Part shown: positions 16,779-25,261 of the stretch, piece by piece
Layout: every line of letters begins with the position of its first letter
Position numbering within the stretch: the first letter of the stretch is position 1
Source of the DNA: Verrucomicrobiaceae bacterium
GTDB lineage: Bacteria; Verrucomicrobiota; Verrucomicrobiia; Verrucomicrobiales; Verrucomicrobiaceae
Direction of reading: 5' to 3'
Assembly (NCBI GenBank): GCA_947507875.1
Contig: CANNQP010000029.1
Location: 1-55,181 of the forward strand
Length of the DNA stretch: 55,181 nt
Notes under the pieces: model-generated
Told to the model about the DNA's origin: nothing
Databases searched by the model: none
What the model saw: only the letters and a program-made list of their open reading frames with translations
Translations under genes and position numbers: made by a program

Positions 16779-17221
16779 TTGGCAGGAGCGGGGGAAGGAG
16801 CTGCCGCGCCGGGAGTGACCGGCCTAACATTGAAGGCGATCTTGGCAAAACCAGCCCGCCGCACCGCATCCAGCGCGCGCACCATGTCGGCATGGCGGGT
16901 TTCCGAATCGCCGCTGATGTAAACGGGCGTGTTCGGATCCTGCGCACGACGGGTTGCGAGCTTTTTTTCCAGGTCCGGCAGACTGATCATCTGGGTGTCC
17001 AGGTGAATGTCGCCCGAGGCACTGACGCCGATGTTGATCATGTCCGGCTTGAAGTCCGGCTGGCTGGCCGCTGCGGACGGCAGGTTGACCTTGATGGTCT
17101 GCTGCTTGGTCATCGTGAGGCTGACCATCATGAAAGACGCCAGCAGGAAGAACATCACGTCGATCAACGGGATGATCTCCAGGCGGGTCTTTTTCTGAGG
17201 GATGGGCGAATGAAGCTTCAC
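16775..17221 (-). CDS. exbD: ExbD/TolR-family proton-channel subunit
   Basis: Part of the ExbB-ExbD motor that energises TonB. The protein (148 residues) has the family N-terminus KTRLEIIPLIDVMFFLLASFMMVSL, a single membrane helix with the essential Asp in PLIDVMF. The periplasmic part carries VNLPSA, DTQMISLPDLEKKL and VYISGDSETRHADMVRALDAVRRAGFAKIAF, the standard ExbD fold. It ends in a Pro/Ala-rich tail. It follows exbB by 69 nt and overlaps the coiled-coil gene. Confidence 0.93.
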   Translation of the reverse strand: MKLHSPIPQKKTRLEIIPLIDVMFFLLASFMMVSLTMTKQQTIKVNLPSAAASQPDFKPDMINIGVSASGDIHLDTQMISLPDLEKKLATRRAQDPNTPVYISGDSETRHADMVRALDAVRRAGFAKIAFNVRPVTPGAAAPSPAPAK

Positions 17222-17290
17222 AGGGGGAACGTGCGGGTGAGGCGAAGAACAGCCCTCTAGGACTAAACTCCAGACTCGTGGCGGATGAGA

Positions 17291-17923
17291 TCAGCCTTTG
17301 CGTTGGGTGACGAGGATGATGACGTTGTTGGCAGCGGCTTCGAGCTCGAACTGGAGTCGGGCCAAGCGGCTGTGAAAAAAGTTCATCGGGATCAGCGTGC
17401 TGATGGCGATGCCCAGGCCTGCCGCCGTGGCGATGAGGGCCTCGCCGATGCCACCCGTGACCTTTTCCACGGCCAGTTCTGAATCGCCGATGGAGGTGAA
17501 GGAACCCATGATGCCGGTGACGGTGCCCAGCAGGCCCAACAGCGGTCCAAGGGTGACGATGGTGTCCATGGCGCTGAGGAAACGCCCAGCAGACTGCAAC
17601 TCCTGACCGGCAGCCACTTCCAGTGCTCCTTGCAGGGAGGTGTGGTGGTGGTTCAGGCCATGGTGAACCATGCGCACCACCGGATCGCTGCTGTCCTTGG
17701 ACAGGCTCATGGCACGCTGGACATCACCCGCATCCAGGGCGGCGTAGGTTTCCTCCAGCAGGCGCGGTTTGCGCCCGAGGCCGAGGCGGGACCACCAGAA
17801 AAGGCGCTCCAGGATGACACAGGCAGCCGCCACCCCCACCACGAGGATGGGATACATGATGGGGCCTCCTTTGACGATGAACTCAACGATCGCGTTGGCG
17901 ACAGGTAGGGGGGGGACGAACAT
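17291..17923 (-). CDS. exbB: ExbB/TolQ/MotA-family proton-channel subunit
   Basis: The product has 210 residues with three membrane segments: about 18-40 (MYPILVVGVAAACVILERLFWW), then 115-135 (LGPLLGLLGTVTGIMGSF) and 155-180 (IATAAGLGIAISTLIPMNFF). The second is the conserved GLLGTVTGM-type pore helix. A cytoplasmic loop (SLSKDSSDPVVRMVHHGLNHHH) lies between the first two. It lies 21 nt after tonB and before exbD. Together with TonB and ExbD it would transmit proton-motive force to outer-membrane receptors. Confidence 0.93.
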   Translation of the reverse strand: MFVPPLPVANAIVEFIVKGGPIMYPILVVGVAAACVILERLFWWSRLGLGRKPRLLEETYAALDAGDVQRAMSLSKDSSDPVVRMVHHGLNHHHTSLQGALEVAAGQELQSAGRFLSAMDTIVTLGPLLGLLGTVTGIMGSFTSIGDSELAVEKVTGGIGEALIATAAGLGIAISTLIPMNFFHSRLARLQFELEAAANNVIILVTQRKG

Positions 17924-17944
17924 GCAAAAAAAGAAAAAAGGAGC

Positions 17945-18850
17945 TTAGCGCAGCACAAAGCTGAGCGGGGCGATGACATTGCCGGGAGCACCCGCTGGGC
18001 CGCGTCCGTTGCGCCGCACCCAGGAGGCGGCAAAGGCATCCAAGGCGGCACTGCCGCTGCTGCTGACCACCGCCACGCTTTCCGCGCGACCGGACGCACC
18101 GACCTGAATGCTCAAGCGCACCGTGCCGCTGACCCCGAGAGCCCGCAGGGAGCTGGGATAAGCCGGGCGGGGAATGACGAATTTGCCACGGGCCGAAGCC
18201 ATGCCTGCGGTGCCTGCACCACCGCTGCCGCCGGCAGGACCTGTGGCACCGCTGCTGCTGCCACCTGCGCGCGGGCCGGTGGCACGGCTGGCTGGGCGGG
18301 GAGCCGCTTTCGCCACGGGTTTCGGGGCTGGCTCGACGGGATCGACAGGACGCAAGGCCGTCTCCACCCTCGGCGCAGCTGGGATGACGAACAAATCTTC
18401 CGCCACCAGAGCCTCTTCCATCTCGGGCAGATCCTGGGTCATCTCCACGGTGTCCGGCAGGGGTGGCACCTCGGTGACGTCGGGCGTTTCCAGTGCATTT
18501 GTCTGCTCCGCGACCGCCTCGGCGGACTGTACGTCCATCATCATGGCCTCCATGCCCGCTGCAGCAGCCACGCCTGGCCCCTCACCCGGCAGACCGGAAA
18601 GTAGGGCAGGCAGGGACTCGTCCTGACGGAACAAACCCGCGACGCCGACGGCGAAAAAGCAGGCGGTCAGGGCGACCATCCAGGACAGGCCCAGGTGATT
18701 CTGCGGCTGGCGGATCTGCATCCGCAGGGTGGCGGGCGGGCTGGACACACGCGTCGAATCCTCGCGGCGCAGAGACTGCGAGCCGGAATGCACATTCAAA
18801 ACGAGAGCCGTGGTGGAGTACATGGTTGGGGAAGGACGAACCGGAGGCAT
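17945..18850 (-). CDS. TonB-like energy transducer
   Basis: The product has 301 residues. A membrane helix at about 60-80 (LSWMVALTACFFAVGVAGLF) follows an unusually long cytoplasmic N-terminus. The middle is acidic then Pro/Ala/Arg-rich (PVDPVEPAPKPVAKAAPRPASRATGP), then a Gly/Ser/Ala linker, and the C-terminal TonB domain AYPSSLRALGVSGTVRLSIQVGASGRAESVAVVSSSG. Starts at 18877 (TTG), 18850 and 18823 (both ATG) are possible; I chose 18850. First gene of tonB-exbB-exbD-coiled-coil. No TonB-dependent receptor is in this window. Confidence 0.85.
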   Translation of the reverse strand: MPPVRPSPTMYSTTALVLNVHSGSQSLRREDSTRVSSPPATLRMQIRQPQNHLGLSWMVALTACFFAVGVAGLFRQDESLPALLSGLPGEGPGVAAAAGMEAMMMDVQSAEAVAEQTNALETPDVTEVPPLPDTVEMTQDLPEMEEALVAEDLFVIPAAPRVETALRPVDPVEPAPKPVAKAAPRPASRATGPRAGGSSSGATGPAGGSGGAGTAGMASARGKFVIPRPAYPSSLRALGVSGTVRLSIQVGASGRAESVAVVSSSGSAALDAFAASWVRRNGRGPAGAPGNVIAPLSFVLR

Positions 18851-18924
18851 AGGTGACGAAATCCTGCCGTTCGTCAATGGCTATTGAGACGCTGTTTCAC
18901 AAAGTTTCCTTTCAAAAAGCGCTC

Positions 18925-19617
18925 TCACAGGCCGGCGTGGCAGCAGCTGGGCACCGTTTCTGCCCCGCCCAGCAGGGTCTCTCGCAGTCGCCAGGCCATC
19001 ACCACGGCTGCGACCAGGGCCAGTCCGCGCTGCACGCGCCGCATCGTCGCCGGGGGCAGCCGACCGCCTAACCAGTGCAGCTGGGTCTGCGCCAGCCAGA
19101 GCAGCGGCAGCGTGCCCAGCCCAAAGGCCAGGGCAAAACCTGCCCCTCGGCTCGGGCTGCCATTGGCCAGCGCCAGGGTGAACATGACGTAAAGCGGCCC
19201 GCAGGGCAGCAACGGCGTGGCCAGACCGAGCAAACCTGCGCGCACCGGGCCGCGCAGGCGAAAGGCCGCCGCCTGTACCCGGCGCAGACCCGCGCTGAGG
19301 AACTTCGGCTTGGGCAGCCAAGCATCCAGGCCCACGCCCACCAGGGCAAAGGCCAACACCAGCAGCCAGGGCAGCACCAGGCCCGCACCGTGCTGGAAAA
19401 AACCCAGCGGCACGACGCCCACCGTGCCCGCGATGCCACCCAGCAGGGCATAGGCGCACAATCGACCGGCATGGTAAAGGCCAGTCGCCTTCAGGAAGCC
19501 ACCGCCCTGCGCCGACACGGCCCAGGAGCAGGACAGCGGCCCGCACATGCCCACGCAGTGAATGCTGGTGACAAGGCCTGCCAGGAAGGCAGCTGCGCTG
19601 GTGTCGATGGTGATCAT
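18925..19617 (-). CDS. TauE/SafE (UreH/DsbD-like) membrane protein of the cbb3 accessory cluster
   Basis: The product has 230 residues with about six membrane helices. The N-terminal AAAFLAGLVTSIHCVGMCGPL carries the GMCGP motif, and ATPLLPCGPLYVMFTLALA repeats a C-containing motif in the second half, as in DsbD-type inverted repeats. The C-terminus ends CCHAGL. Proteins of this type sit next to ccoG/ccoI/ccoS and help copper delivery or cbb3 oxidase assembly. ATG 19617 overlaps the stop of the 52-residue gene before it as ATGA. Upstream in-frame residues to 19692 belong to that gene's region and were not used. Confidence 0.85.
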   Translation of the reverse strand: MITIDTSAAAFLAGLVTSIHCVGMCGPLSCSWAVSAQGGGFLKATGLYHAGRLCAYALLGGIAGTVGVVPLGFFQHGAGLVLPWLLVLAFALVGVGLDAWLPKPKFLSAGLRRVQAAAFRLRGPVRAGLLGLATPLLPCGPLYVMFTLALANGSPSRGAGFALAFGLGTLPLLWLAQTQLHWLGGRLPPATMRRVQRGLALVAAVVMAWRLRETLLGGAETVPSCCHAGL

Positions 19618-19772
19618 GCGCGCTGGTGGATGCCGAGACGCGGCACTTCCCGGGGCTTGTACTGCATGGCGAAGAAGATGAAGGCCACCCACAGGCTGAC
19701 AAAGGCCAGAAAGGCCAGGATGGGCAGCAGCCAGGGCTTATTGAAGAAAAGCTTTCGGATCGAGAGGTGCAT
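19614..19772 (-). CDS. 52-residue single-pass membrane protein between ccoG and the TauE/SafE-like gene
   Basis: Short frame with ATG 19772 and a stop overlapping the next start as ATGA. The product begins MHLSIRKLFFNKPW, has one strong membrane helix (LLPILAFLAFVSLWVAFIFF, residues 15-34) and a basic tail (MQYKPREVPRLGIHQRA). It overlaps the end of ccoG by 35 nt in another frame, so three genes are translationally linked. It sits where fixH (ccoH) or ccoS is found in other cbb3 clusters, but it is too short for FixH and does not match CcoS. Probably a real small subunit or assembly factor. Confidence 0.6.
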   Translation of the reverse strand: MHLSIRKLFFNKPWLLPILAFLAFVSLWVAFIFFAMQYKPREVPRLGIHQRA

Positions 19773-21159
19773 CGGAGCGGAGTCGTGGATCAGGGCCCAG
19801 GAATTCCATGACGCGCGTCGTCATGCTGTCACCGCGGGCCGCATCGGTGACCTTGACCTTCAGGCGGAAGGATTTTTGAAACAGCGTCTCGGGCAGGGAC
19901 AGGACCAGCGTCTTCTGCTCCTCGCCCATCGGGCCGACAGTCAGCACCTGATCCAGGCCGGTCGCCTTCAGCTCCGCCGGAGCCTCCCCGACCAGCTCCA
20001 GGCGGTAGGAGACAGGCTCGTTGCGCTTGTTGATCACGCGCACCAGGAACTGGTTCCGCACCACGCCATCCGCCACATAAAAAGGCGCGCCAATCATGCG
20101 CACCGCACTCGCCCGCAGGGGTGAGATGCGTGTGGCAGCGAAGCCAAACGCGGCCAAGCCTGCCAGCAGCATGAAGCTGTAGAAAATCATACGTGGGCGG
20201 ATGAAGCGCGTTTTGCCACCCTTGAGCCCCACGTAGGAATCGTAACGCACGAGACCCGTCGGACGCTTCAACTTGGTCATGATGTCATCGCAGGCATCGA
20301 CGCAGGCTGCGCAGCCGATGCACTCCAACTGCAGGCCGTTGCGGATGTCGATGCCCGTCGGGCACACCTGGACGCAGCGGCGGCAGTCGATGCAGGCGCC
20401 CGGGGTGCTGCCCACCTTGCCACGCGGCTCCCCACGCGCCTGATCATAGCCGATCACCACGCTGTGGTCATCTGTCAGCGCCGATTGCAGGCGTCCGTAG
20501 GGACAAAGGATGATGCAGAACTGCTCCCGAAACCAACTGAAGGCAAAGTACAGCGCCCCGGTCAAGAAGGCCACCACGCCAAAGGCCAGCAGGTGCTGCG
20601 TGGGCGGCCCTTTCATCATCTCATACAGTTTCGGGATGGAGACAAAGTAGCTCAGGAAGACGTGCGCGATCACCGCCGAGATCAGCAGAAAAAGCCCGTG
20701 CTTCAGTCCGCGCTTCATAACTTTCTCCGCCGTCCAGGGCGCATCCTCCAGACGGCGGCGCGCCGTGGCATCGCCCTCGATCAATCGCTCCACGCGGCGA
20801 TACACATGCTCCATGAAGACCGTGTAGGGGCAGGTCCACCCGCACCACACCCTACCCAAAAGTGCCGTCACGTAGAACAGAGAAAAGGCCAGCCCCGTGA
20901 TCAAGAAAAAGCCCACCCACAGGTCCTGCGTGGCCAGCGTCAGCCCCATGAAGTGAAAGCGACGCTCCTGCACGTCCAAAAACACAGCAGGGTAGCCCCG
21001 CACCGGAATCCAAGGCAACGCGATGTAAATCAGCAGCAGCAGCGCCCCTGCCGTGCGTCGCCAAGCGGTGAAGCGCCCCTTCACATCCGCCGGATGCACA
21101 AACTTCCTCGATCCGTCGGTGTGGATGGTCGAGAGCGTGTCCAGCGTGGGAGTGTTCAT
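19738..21159 (-). CDS. ccoG: cbb3 oxidase accessory ferredoxin-like protein
   Basis: CcoG (FixG/RdxA) is a membrane protein with two 4Fe-4S sites that reduces Cu(II) during cbb3 oxidase assembly. The protein has 473 residues. Membrane helices lie in the N-terminal half (LLLLIYIALPWIPV, WVGFFLITGLAFSLFYVTALLG), with CGWTCPYTVFMEHVYRRVERLIEG and ILCPYGRLQSALTD, then ferredoxin motifs CIDCRRCVQVCPTGIDIRNG and CIGCAACVDACDD. The C-terminal Ig-like domain follows YSFMLLAGLAAFGFA. It follows ccoP by 25 nt and overlaps the next small gene. Confidence 0.95.
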   Translation of the reverse strand: MNTPTLDTLSTIHTDGSRKFVHPADVKGRFTAWRRTAGALLLLIYIALPWIPVRGYPAVFLDVQERRFHFMGLTLATQDLWVGFFLITGLAFSLFYVTALLGRVWCGWTCPYTVFMEHVYRRVERLIEGDATARRRLEDAPWTAEKVMKRGLKHGLFLLISAVIAHVFLSYFVSIPKLYEMMKGPPTQHLLAFGVVAFLTGALYFAFSWFREQFCIILCPYGRLQSALTDDHSVVIGYDQARGEPRGKVGSTPGACIDCRRCVQVCPTGIDIRNGLQLECIGCAACVDACDDIMTKLKRPTGLVRYDSYVGLKGGKTRFIRPRMIFYSFMLLAGLAAFGFAATRISPLRASAVRMIGAPFYVADGVVRNQFLVRVINKRNEPVSYRLELVGEAPAELKATGLDQVLTVGPMGEEQKTLVLSLPETLFQKSFRLKVKVTDAARGDSMTTRVMEFLGPDPRLRSDAPLDPKAFLQ

Positions 21160-21184
21160 GAGGAGGCGCAGAGCCGAACGAGCC

Positions 21185-21778
21185 TTACTTTTTCAAAGGA
21201 GAGTCAGCCGCCAGGGTGATCGGTTCACCCGGATTGTGCTTGCTCAGGATAAAGGCCACCACCTCCACCACGCGCTGGAGGCCCAGCTGCGGTTCCCAGG
21301 GTGGCATGCCCTTCGTCACATCCGGTGCGCCTTTGCGCACGAGGGTCAGGATCTGCGTCGGTGCTCCGCCGTGCTTCCACTCTTGGTCGATCAGGGGCAG
21401 GCCGGGCAGCTTCGCCCCCGCCAGATGCGCACTCAGGTCCGCCGCATGGCAGGCCACGCAGGTCGTCGCATAGGTCGCCGCGCCCGCCTCCACCACCTTT
21501 GGGTCCTTCGACATCGCCCACAGCTTGTCGTCGTTGATCAGTTCCAGCTCTTGCTTCTGCTGCTGCGCGATCTTGGCCATCGCCTGCTCCACCTCGTGGG
21601 TGTCGCTTTGACCGAGGCCGAACTGGTAGTAGGCCACCCAGGCGATGACGAACCAGACCATGGTGATGTACCAGGTCGCGAGCCACCAGTTCGGCAGCTT
21701 CTGGTCGTATTCCTGGATGCCATCGTAGGAGTGCTCGCGCAGCACCGGGCCGTTGTTTTTGTCGTGAGGAGTCTTCAT
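21185..21778 (-). CDS. ccoP: cbb3-type oxidase subunit III, single-haem form
   Basis: Membrane cytochrome c that feeds electrons to CcoNO. The N-terminus has the CcoP signature HSYDGIQEYDQKLPNWWLATWY followed by a membrane helix (ITMVWFVIAWVAYYQF). Only one c-haem site is present, CVACH, with axial Met in KGMPPW; most CcoP proteins (about 300 residues) have two. Length is 197 residues. ATG 21778 begins the family region; an ATG seven codons upstream is possible. The catalytic subunits ccoN and ccoO are not upstream: the next gene is an unrelated FAD oxidoreductase. Confidence 0.88.
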   Translation of the reverse strand: MKTPHDKNNGPVLREHSYDGIQEYDQKLPNWWLATWYITMVWFVIAWVAYYQFGLGQSDTHEVEQAMAKIAQQQKQELELINDDKLWAMSKDPKVVEAGAATYATTCVACHAADLSAHLAGAKLPGLPLIDQEWKHGGAPTQILTLVRKGAPDVTKGMPPWEPQLGLQRVVEVVAFILSKHNPGEPITLAADSPLKK

Positions 21779-21792
21779 GGGCAACTTCGTCG

Positions 21793-21829
21793 CCCCCACC
21801 CTGCCCTGCCCCGCCCTGCCCTGCTGCCC
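21793..21829 (-). other. G-rich leader of ccoP with G-quadruplex potential
   Basis: On the ccoP sense strand this 37-nt stretch holds six to seven runs of three to five G separated by one to five bases (repeating GGGCAGGGC). It ends 15 nt before the chosen ccoP ATG, so it would be in the 5' leader or promoter. The pattern satisfies the simple G3+N1-7 quadruplex rule. Whether it folds or regulates is unknown. Confidence 0.45.
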
Positions 21830-21944
21830 GCACCTTGTTCATCCCCCGCCGGATCTTGCGCCAGAACAGCCTAAGGCCTGAATGGAGGCTGAAGTCTGCA
21901 CTAGAAAGCAAGGTGAGGGGATCGACTCACGAACACCGTTAGAA

Positions 21945-23744
21945 CTATCTTTTGCCAAGCTTCGCCTTCAGCCGCTGCTGCCAGTCCTTGTGCTTCTGCT
22001 TGAAGGCCTGGAACTCGCGATACTCGTCGGGGGAGATGCGGCCGTCTTGGTCTTCGTCGATGGCATCGAAGGCCCATTCGTAGCCGCGTTTGGCCTGGTT
22101 CCACTCGTCGCGGGAGTTCCAGCCGACGGCGCTGGTTTCGTTGAGTTCGAGGATCTGGCCGGCATCGAGCAGGGCGCGGCGGTAGCGCGGGAAGTCGATG
22201 GCCTGCACGGCGGCGTTTTCTTGGATCGCATGCGCGGCGGCGATGCCGGCGGAGAGGCCGAGCGTGATCCACACGGGCTCCATGCGGATGCACGTCATGG
22301 CAATGTGACTCGCGGAGCAGCACACGGGCACGAGCAGGTTCTCACACTCGCTCTGCTTTGGCCGGATGGCGCGATACGGCAGGCGATGGATGCCGCTGTG
22401 CGCTGGATTCGCCTTCATGATGCTGAACTCGCCGCCGCTGAGTGCGATGCCGCCCTCGTGCGCGATCGTGGCATACGGCCAGTCATCGACGCCGTAGCTG
22501 CCGAGGCCCACGGAGTCCTCCGGGCTCGCCGCGCCTTCGAGATCTTTTTGCGTGACGATGTAGTCCGACTTCATGCGCCGCGCCTCGCGCACGTAGAGCT
22601 GATGCGGCCAGCCGTTCGTTTCATCAAAGATGCCGCGCTGGAAGCCGATGGCCTCCGCTCGCTCGCGAAACTCCGCTGGCGTGGACGAATCGGTGCGCAG
22701 GAAGTGATACATGCCGCGCACGAAATTCATCTGGTCCCGCCAGATGCGCGAGCGCGTGACCCAGTCGCCATCGGGATAGGCCGCGTTCTCACCGGCGACC
22801 GATTGCGCCCACAGCGCACGGCTCGAATTGCCGCTGAAGATGCCCCAGCCGTTGTTCTCCGAGTATTCGCCGAGCACGTGCATCTTCCGCCCCGCACGCA
22901 TGTCCACGCCCTGTTGAAAACCGCGGCGGAAGATCTCGTAGCGGCGCGGATCGTAGTCGTCGGGCTTCTCGATGCGGATCGGGTCCTTGCGCGTGAGCAC
23001 CCAGCGAAAGGCATACATCATCGTCAGCTTGTCCGCGCTGCCCAGCGGCCCGATTGGAATGTCCTGCAACAGCGGCAGCAGGCCGCTCTTCGCATCGCCC
23101 GGCTTCACATACGGGTCGATGTCGTAGCGCATCAAAATCGGCCGCACGCCGCCGAGTGACTCGCCATGCTCCTCGCGTGATTCACGGCCCCTCGTGTAGC
23201 TCACGCCGGACTTCGCCATCAGATCGCCCTCATACGAGCCGTCGATAAACATCCGCGCTGCCACAGTCTTCGCGTTCTTCGTCAAAGGCTGCTCGATGGG
23301 GCAGCCGAGCTTGTCCGGCGGCGCGTGATCGAGCGTGATGCGGCGAATGCGAGCGCCTTCCTTCACCACGCTCGCCAGCCGATGCTCATAGATCACCGGG
23401 ATGCCACGCTGGGCGAGCTCGCGCTTGTAGAGCTCGCGCATCGCCACGTCGTCCTTCTCGATGAGGAGCTTCAGCGCCATCTTGCCGACGGCGCGCTTGT
23501 AACCCCAATCAATCGCATTCAAGCCACCACCGCTCATGCCCCCCAGCCATCGCGAAGGCTCCACCACGATCACCTTCATGCCTGCATCGGAGGCTCCGAG
23601 TGCCGCCGCGATGCCGCTCGCCGTCGCGCCATAGATGCAGACATCGGCTTCGATGGCATTTTCGGCCAGTGCGGTGTCGGAGAGAAGACGAACTGCCAGC
23701 GTGCTGCTGGTGAGTCGCGCAAAGTTTCTTCGAGTGAGTTTCAT
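21945..23744 (-). CDS. Secreted FAD-dependent oxidoreductase with C-terminal EF-hand
   Basis: The product has 599 residues. A Tat-like signal (LTRRNFARLTSSTLAVRLLSD) precedes the FAD-binding dinucleotide fold (ADVCIYGATASGIAAALGASDAGMKVIVVEPSRWLGGM, about 33-70) of the FAD_oxidored (PF12831) family. MFIDGSYEGDLMAKSGVSYTRGRES and GLSAGIAAAHAIQ complete the FAD site. Near the C-terminus, DEDQDGRISPDEY (about 563-575) is a canonical calcium-binding EF-hand loop. The start shares one base with the stop of the upstream GH99-like gene (TGATG), so the two are coupled. Substrate unknown, probably a sugar or polyol. Confidence 0.9.
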   Translation of the reverse strand: MKLTRRNFARLTSSTLAVRLLSDTALAENAIEADVCIYGATASGIAAALGASDAGMKVIVVEPSRWLGGMSGGGLNAIDWGYKRAVGKMALKLLIEKDDVAMRELYKRELAQRGIPVIYEHRLASVVKEGARIRRITLDHAPPDKLGCPIEQPLTKNAKTVAARMFIDGSYEGDLMAKSGVSYTRGRESREEHGESLGGVRPILMRYDIDPYVKPGDAKSGLLPLLQDIPIGPLGSADKLTMMYAFRWVLTRKDPIRIEKPDDYDPRRYEIFRRGFQQGVDMRAGRKMHVLGEYSENNGWGIFSGNSSRALWAQSVAGENAAYPDGDWVTRSRIWRDQMNFVRGMYHFLRTDSSTPAEFRERAEAIGFQRGIFDETNGWPHQLYVREARRMKSDYIVTQKDLEGAASPEDSVGLGSYGVDDWPYATIAHEGGIALSGGEFSIMKANPAHSGIHRLPYRAIRPKQSECENLLVPVCCSASHIAMTCIRMEPVWITLGLSAGIAAAHAIQENAAVQAIDFPRYRRALLDAGQILELNETSAVGWNSRDEWNQAKRGYEWAFDAIDEDQDGRISPDEYREFQAFKQKHKDWQQRLKAKLGKR

Positions 23745-24922
23745 CAGGGTTTTGGAGTGGAGAGAGACGGGTCTTTGGCTTGGAGGGTGCCGCCCAAAGC
23801 GTGAAGCACTTTGCCCACCGCCTTCACGCGGGAGTCATCGGCCGAGCCATCGGCGCGGCGGGTGGGCTGCAGCCAGCCGCCTTCATCGTGCTCGTTCCAT
23901 GCGTAGAGGATGACGGTGTTCGCGGGATTCAGCTCGCGATGCGAGGCGGCCCATTGCACGGCTTCGCCCAGGTGGCGGGCGAGTTCCTCCGGCGTGGCCG
24001 TCACGGCATCCAGCAGCGGCTTTTGCCGGGCGGCAGGCGTGGGATCAGGCTCGGGCTTCACCTCGTCGCGCATCCAGGGCGGCGGGCGTTCATTGCGCGG
24101 ACGCGTGTCCCAGCCCGCGCTGGCAAAGGTGACGCTCGGCACGCCCAGCGCCTGCCACGTCTCCCAGCGATCGCGGCGGATCATCGCGCACTGCTCCGCA
24201 TACGATGGCTGCGTCATGCTGTAGCTGCCGCCGCGTGCATACGCGGACACCGCATCGAAGCCGAGGTCGGCCATCGCTTTCGCATCCTGCTCGGGACCAA
24301 ATCCCATGAGCACGAGGTAGGGCGACTTCAGGCCAGCGGCGACGGTCAACCGCCTCAGCTCATCCCACTCGGCACGAGCGAGCTTCGTGGTCGGCAAAAA
24401 CACATACAGCAGCGGGCGACCCTCGAGCACGGTCTGGTAATCGGGATGCTGGAAATGCCGCACGATCGGCTTCCACGCTTCCGCGCCCGCTTTGTCCAGC
24501 CGATGACCTTCCTCGACGAGGCAGTAGCGGAGGCCGCGTTTGTCAGGCGCTGCCAGAAAGCGGTTCAGCGCGATGCTGATGTCCGGAGCCTCGTCGAGGT
24601 AGTCCACAAAGGCCCAGTAGTTCATCCCGGCCTGCGCGGCATAGGCGATCTCTTGCTCCATGATCGCCTGCGAATCGCCGTTGATGCGCACGGTGCCACC
24701 CGCCTTCACCTCCGCGAACCACGGCAGTCGGAAATGATACTTCGGCTGCCCCAGCGAGGCCTCCACCGCCTTCACCACGCCACCCTTCCCATACCAGCCA
24801 TCCCAGCGGATCGCGCCGATTCGCATGCCTTCGGCTTCTGCTGCAAAAGTCATGGCATTCGTTATGCAAAGCACGAGCACCGCGAGGACGCGGATGCGGT
24901 GGGAGCATCGGAAAGAGTTCAT
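23744..24922 (-). CDS. Secreted GH99/WbsX-like TIM-barrel protein
   Basis: The product has 392 residues with a signal peptide (IRVLAVLVLCITNAMTFA). The body resembles glycoside hydrolase family 99-like/WbsX proteins: IGAIRWDGWYG, LPWFAEV, IMEQEIAYAAQAGMNYWAFVDYLDE, PYLVLMGFGPEQ, FDAVSAYARG and ILYAWNEHDEGGWLQPT. The last has the acidic pair expected at the end of the barrel. I started at ATG 24922 because the longer frame to 25123 adds 67 residues with no sense. Substrate unknown; alpha-mannan or similar glycans are suggested by the family. Confidence 0.75.
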   Translation of the reverse strand: MNSFRCSHRIRVLAVLVLCITNAMTFAAEAEGMRIGAIRWDGWYGKGGVVKAVEASLGQPKYHFRLPWFAEVKAGGTVRINGDSQAIMEQEIAYAAQAGMNYWAFVDYLDEAPDISIALNRFLAAPDKRGLRYCLVEEGHRLDKAGAEAWKPIVRHFQHPDYQTVLEGRPLLYVFLPTTKLARAEWDELRRLTVAAGLKSPYLVLMGFGPEQDAKAMADLGFDAVSAYARGGSYSMTQPSYAEQCAMIRRDRWETWQALGVPSVTFASAGWDTRPRNERPPPWMRDEVKPEPDPTPAARQKPLLDAVTATPEELARHLGEAVQWAASHRELNPANTVILYAWNEHDEGGWLQPTRRADGSADDSRVKAVGKVLHALGGTLQAKDPSLSTPKP

Positions 24923-25261
24923 GCAGGAAGAAGCGTCGCTGGCAGTGTGATCATCGAGCGGGTGCTTTCGATCGCATTTTCTCCATCCGCACGATCTCAG
25001 CACCAGCAAGTGGATAGCGACGAAGTCCGTGGAGATCAACGCTGAAGCTATGGGCCAATGACATGACACTTCAAGCCGCCGGTGTTGGTGGAACCGCACA
25101 AACTCGTTGGGCGGCTCATGCACCTAACAACGATCGCGACAACTTACGCACGCCTGAGATGCTGGCTTCGGCAGCGCCCCGAGGCACATTTTTCTCAGAG
25201 CTCTTGTCGTTCCCTTGCTGAAATTCAAGATACACCAGCGTTATCGGTGAACTACCCTGCC
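24923..25261. other. Divergent intergenic region between two secreted-enzyme genes
   Basis: This 339-bp stretch separates the minus-strand GH99-like gene from the plus-strand beta-helix gene and should hold both promoters. I see no gene. A fortuitous plus-strand frame reads through from 25082 without signal peptide or start site. GTTGGGC (25106-25112) and ACCTAAC (25122-25128) resemble attC boxes but have no pairing arms. Confidence 0.4.

Noticed and set aside
18881..19702. 273-residue minus-strand frame overlapping the TauE/SafE-like gene
   Set aside because: Other reading frame of the same strand, Gly/Ala/Arg-rich; the 230-residue frame has regular membrane helices and the GMCGP motif.
21882..23159. 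425-residue plus-strand frame over the FAD oxidoreductase
   Set aside because: Antisense shadow rich in Ala, Arg and His; the minus-strand gene has FAD and EF-hand motifs.
23780..25045. 421-residue plus-strand frame over the GH99-like gene
   Set aside because: Antisense shadow with no signal or domain.
24923..25261. attC-like boxes GTTGGGC (25106) and ACCTAAC (25122)
   Set aside because: Boxes are in the wrong order for one site, no pairing arms were found on either side, and flanking genes are ordinary chromosomal genes.
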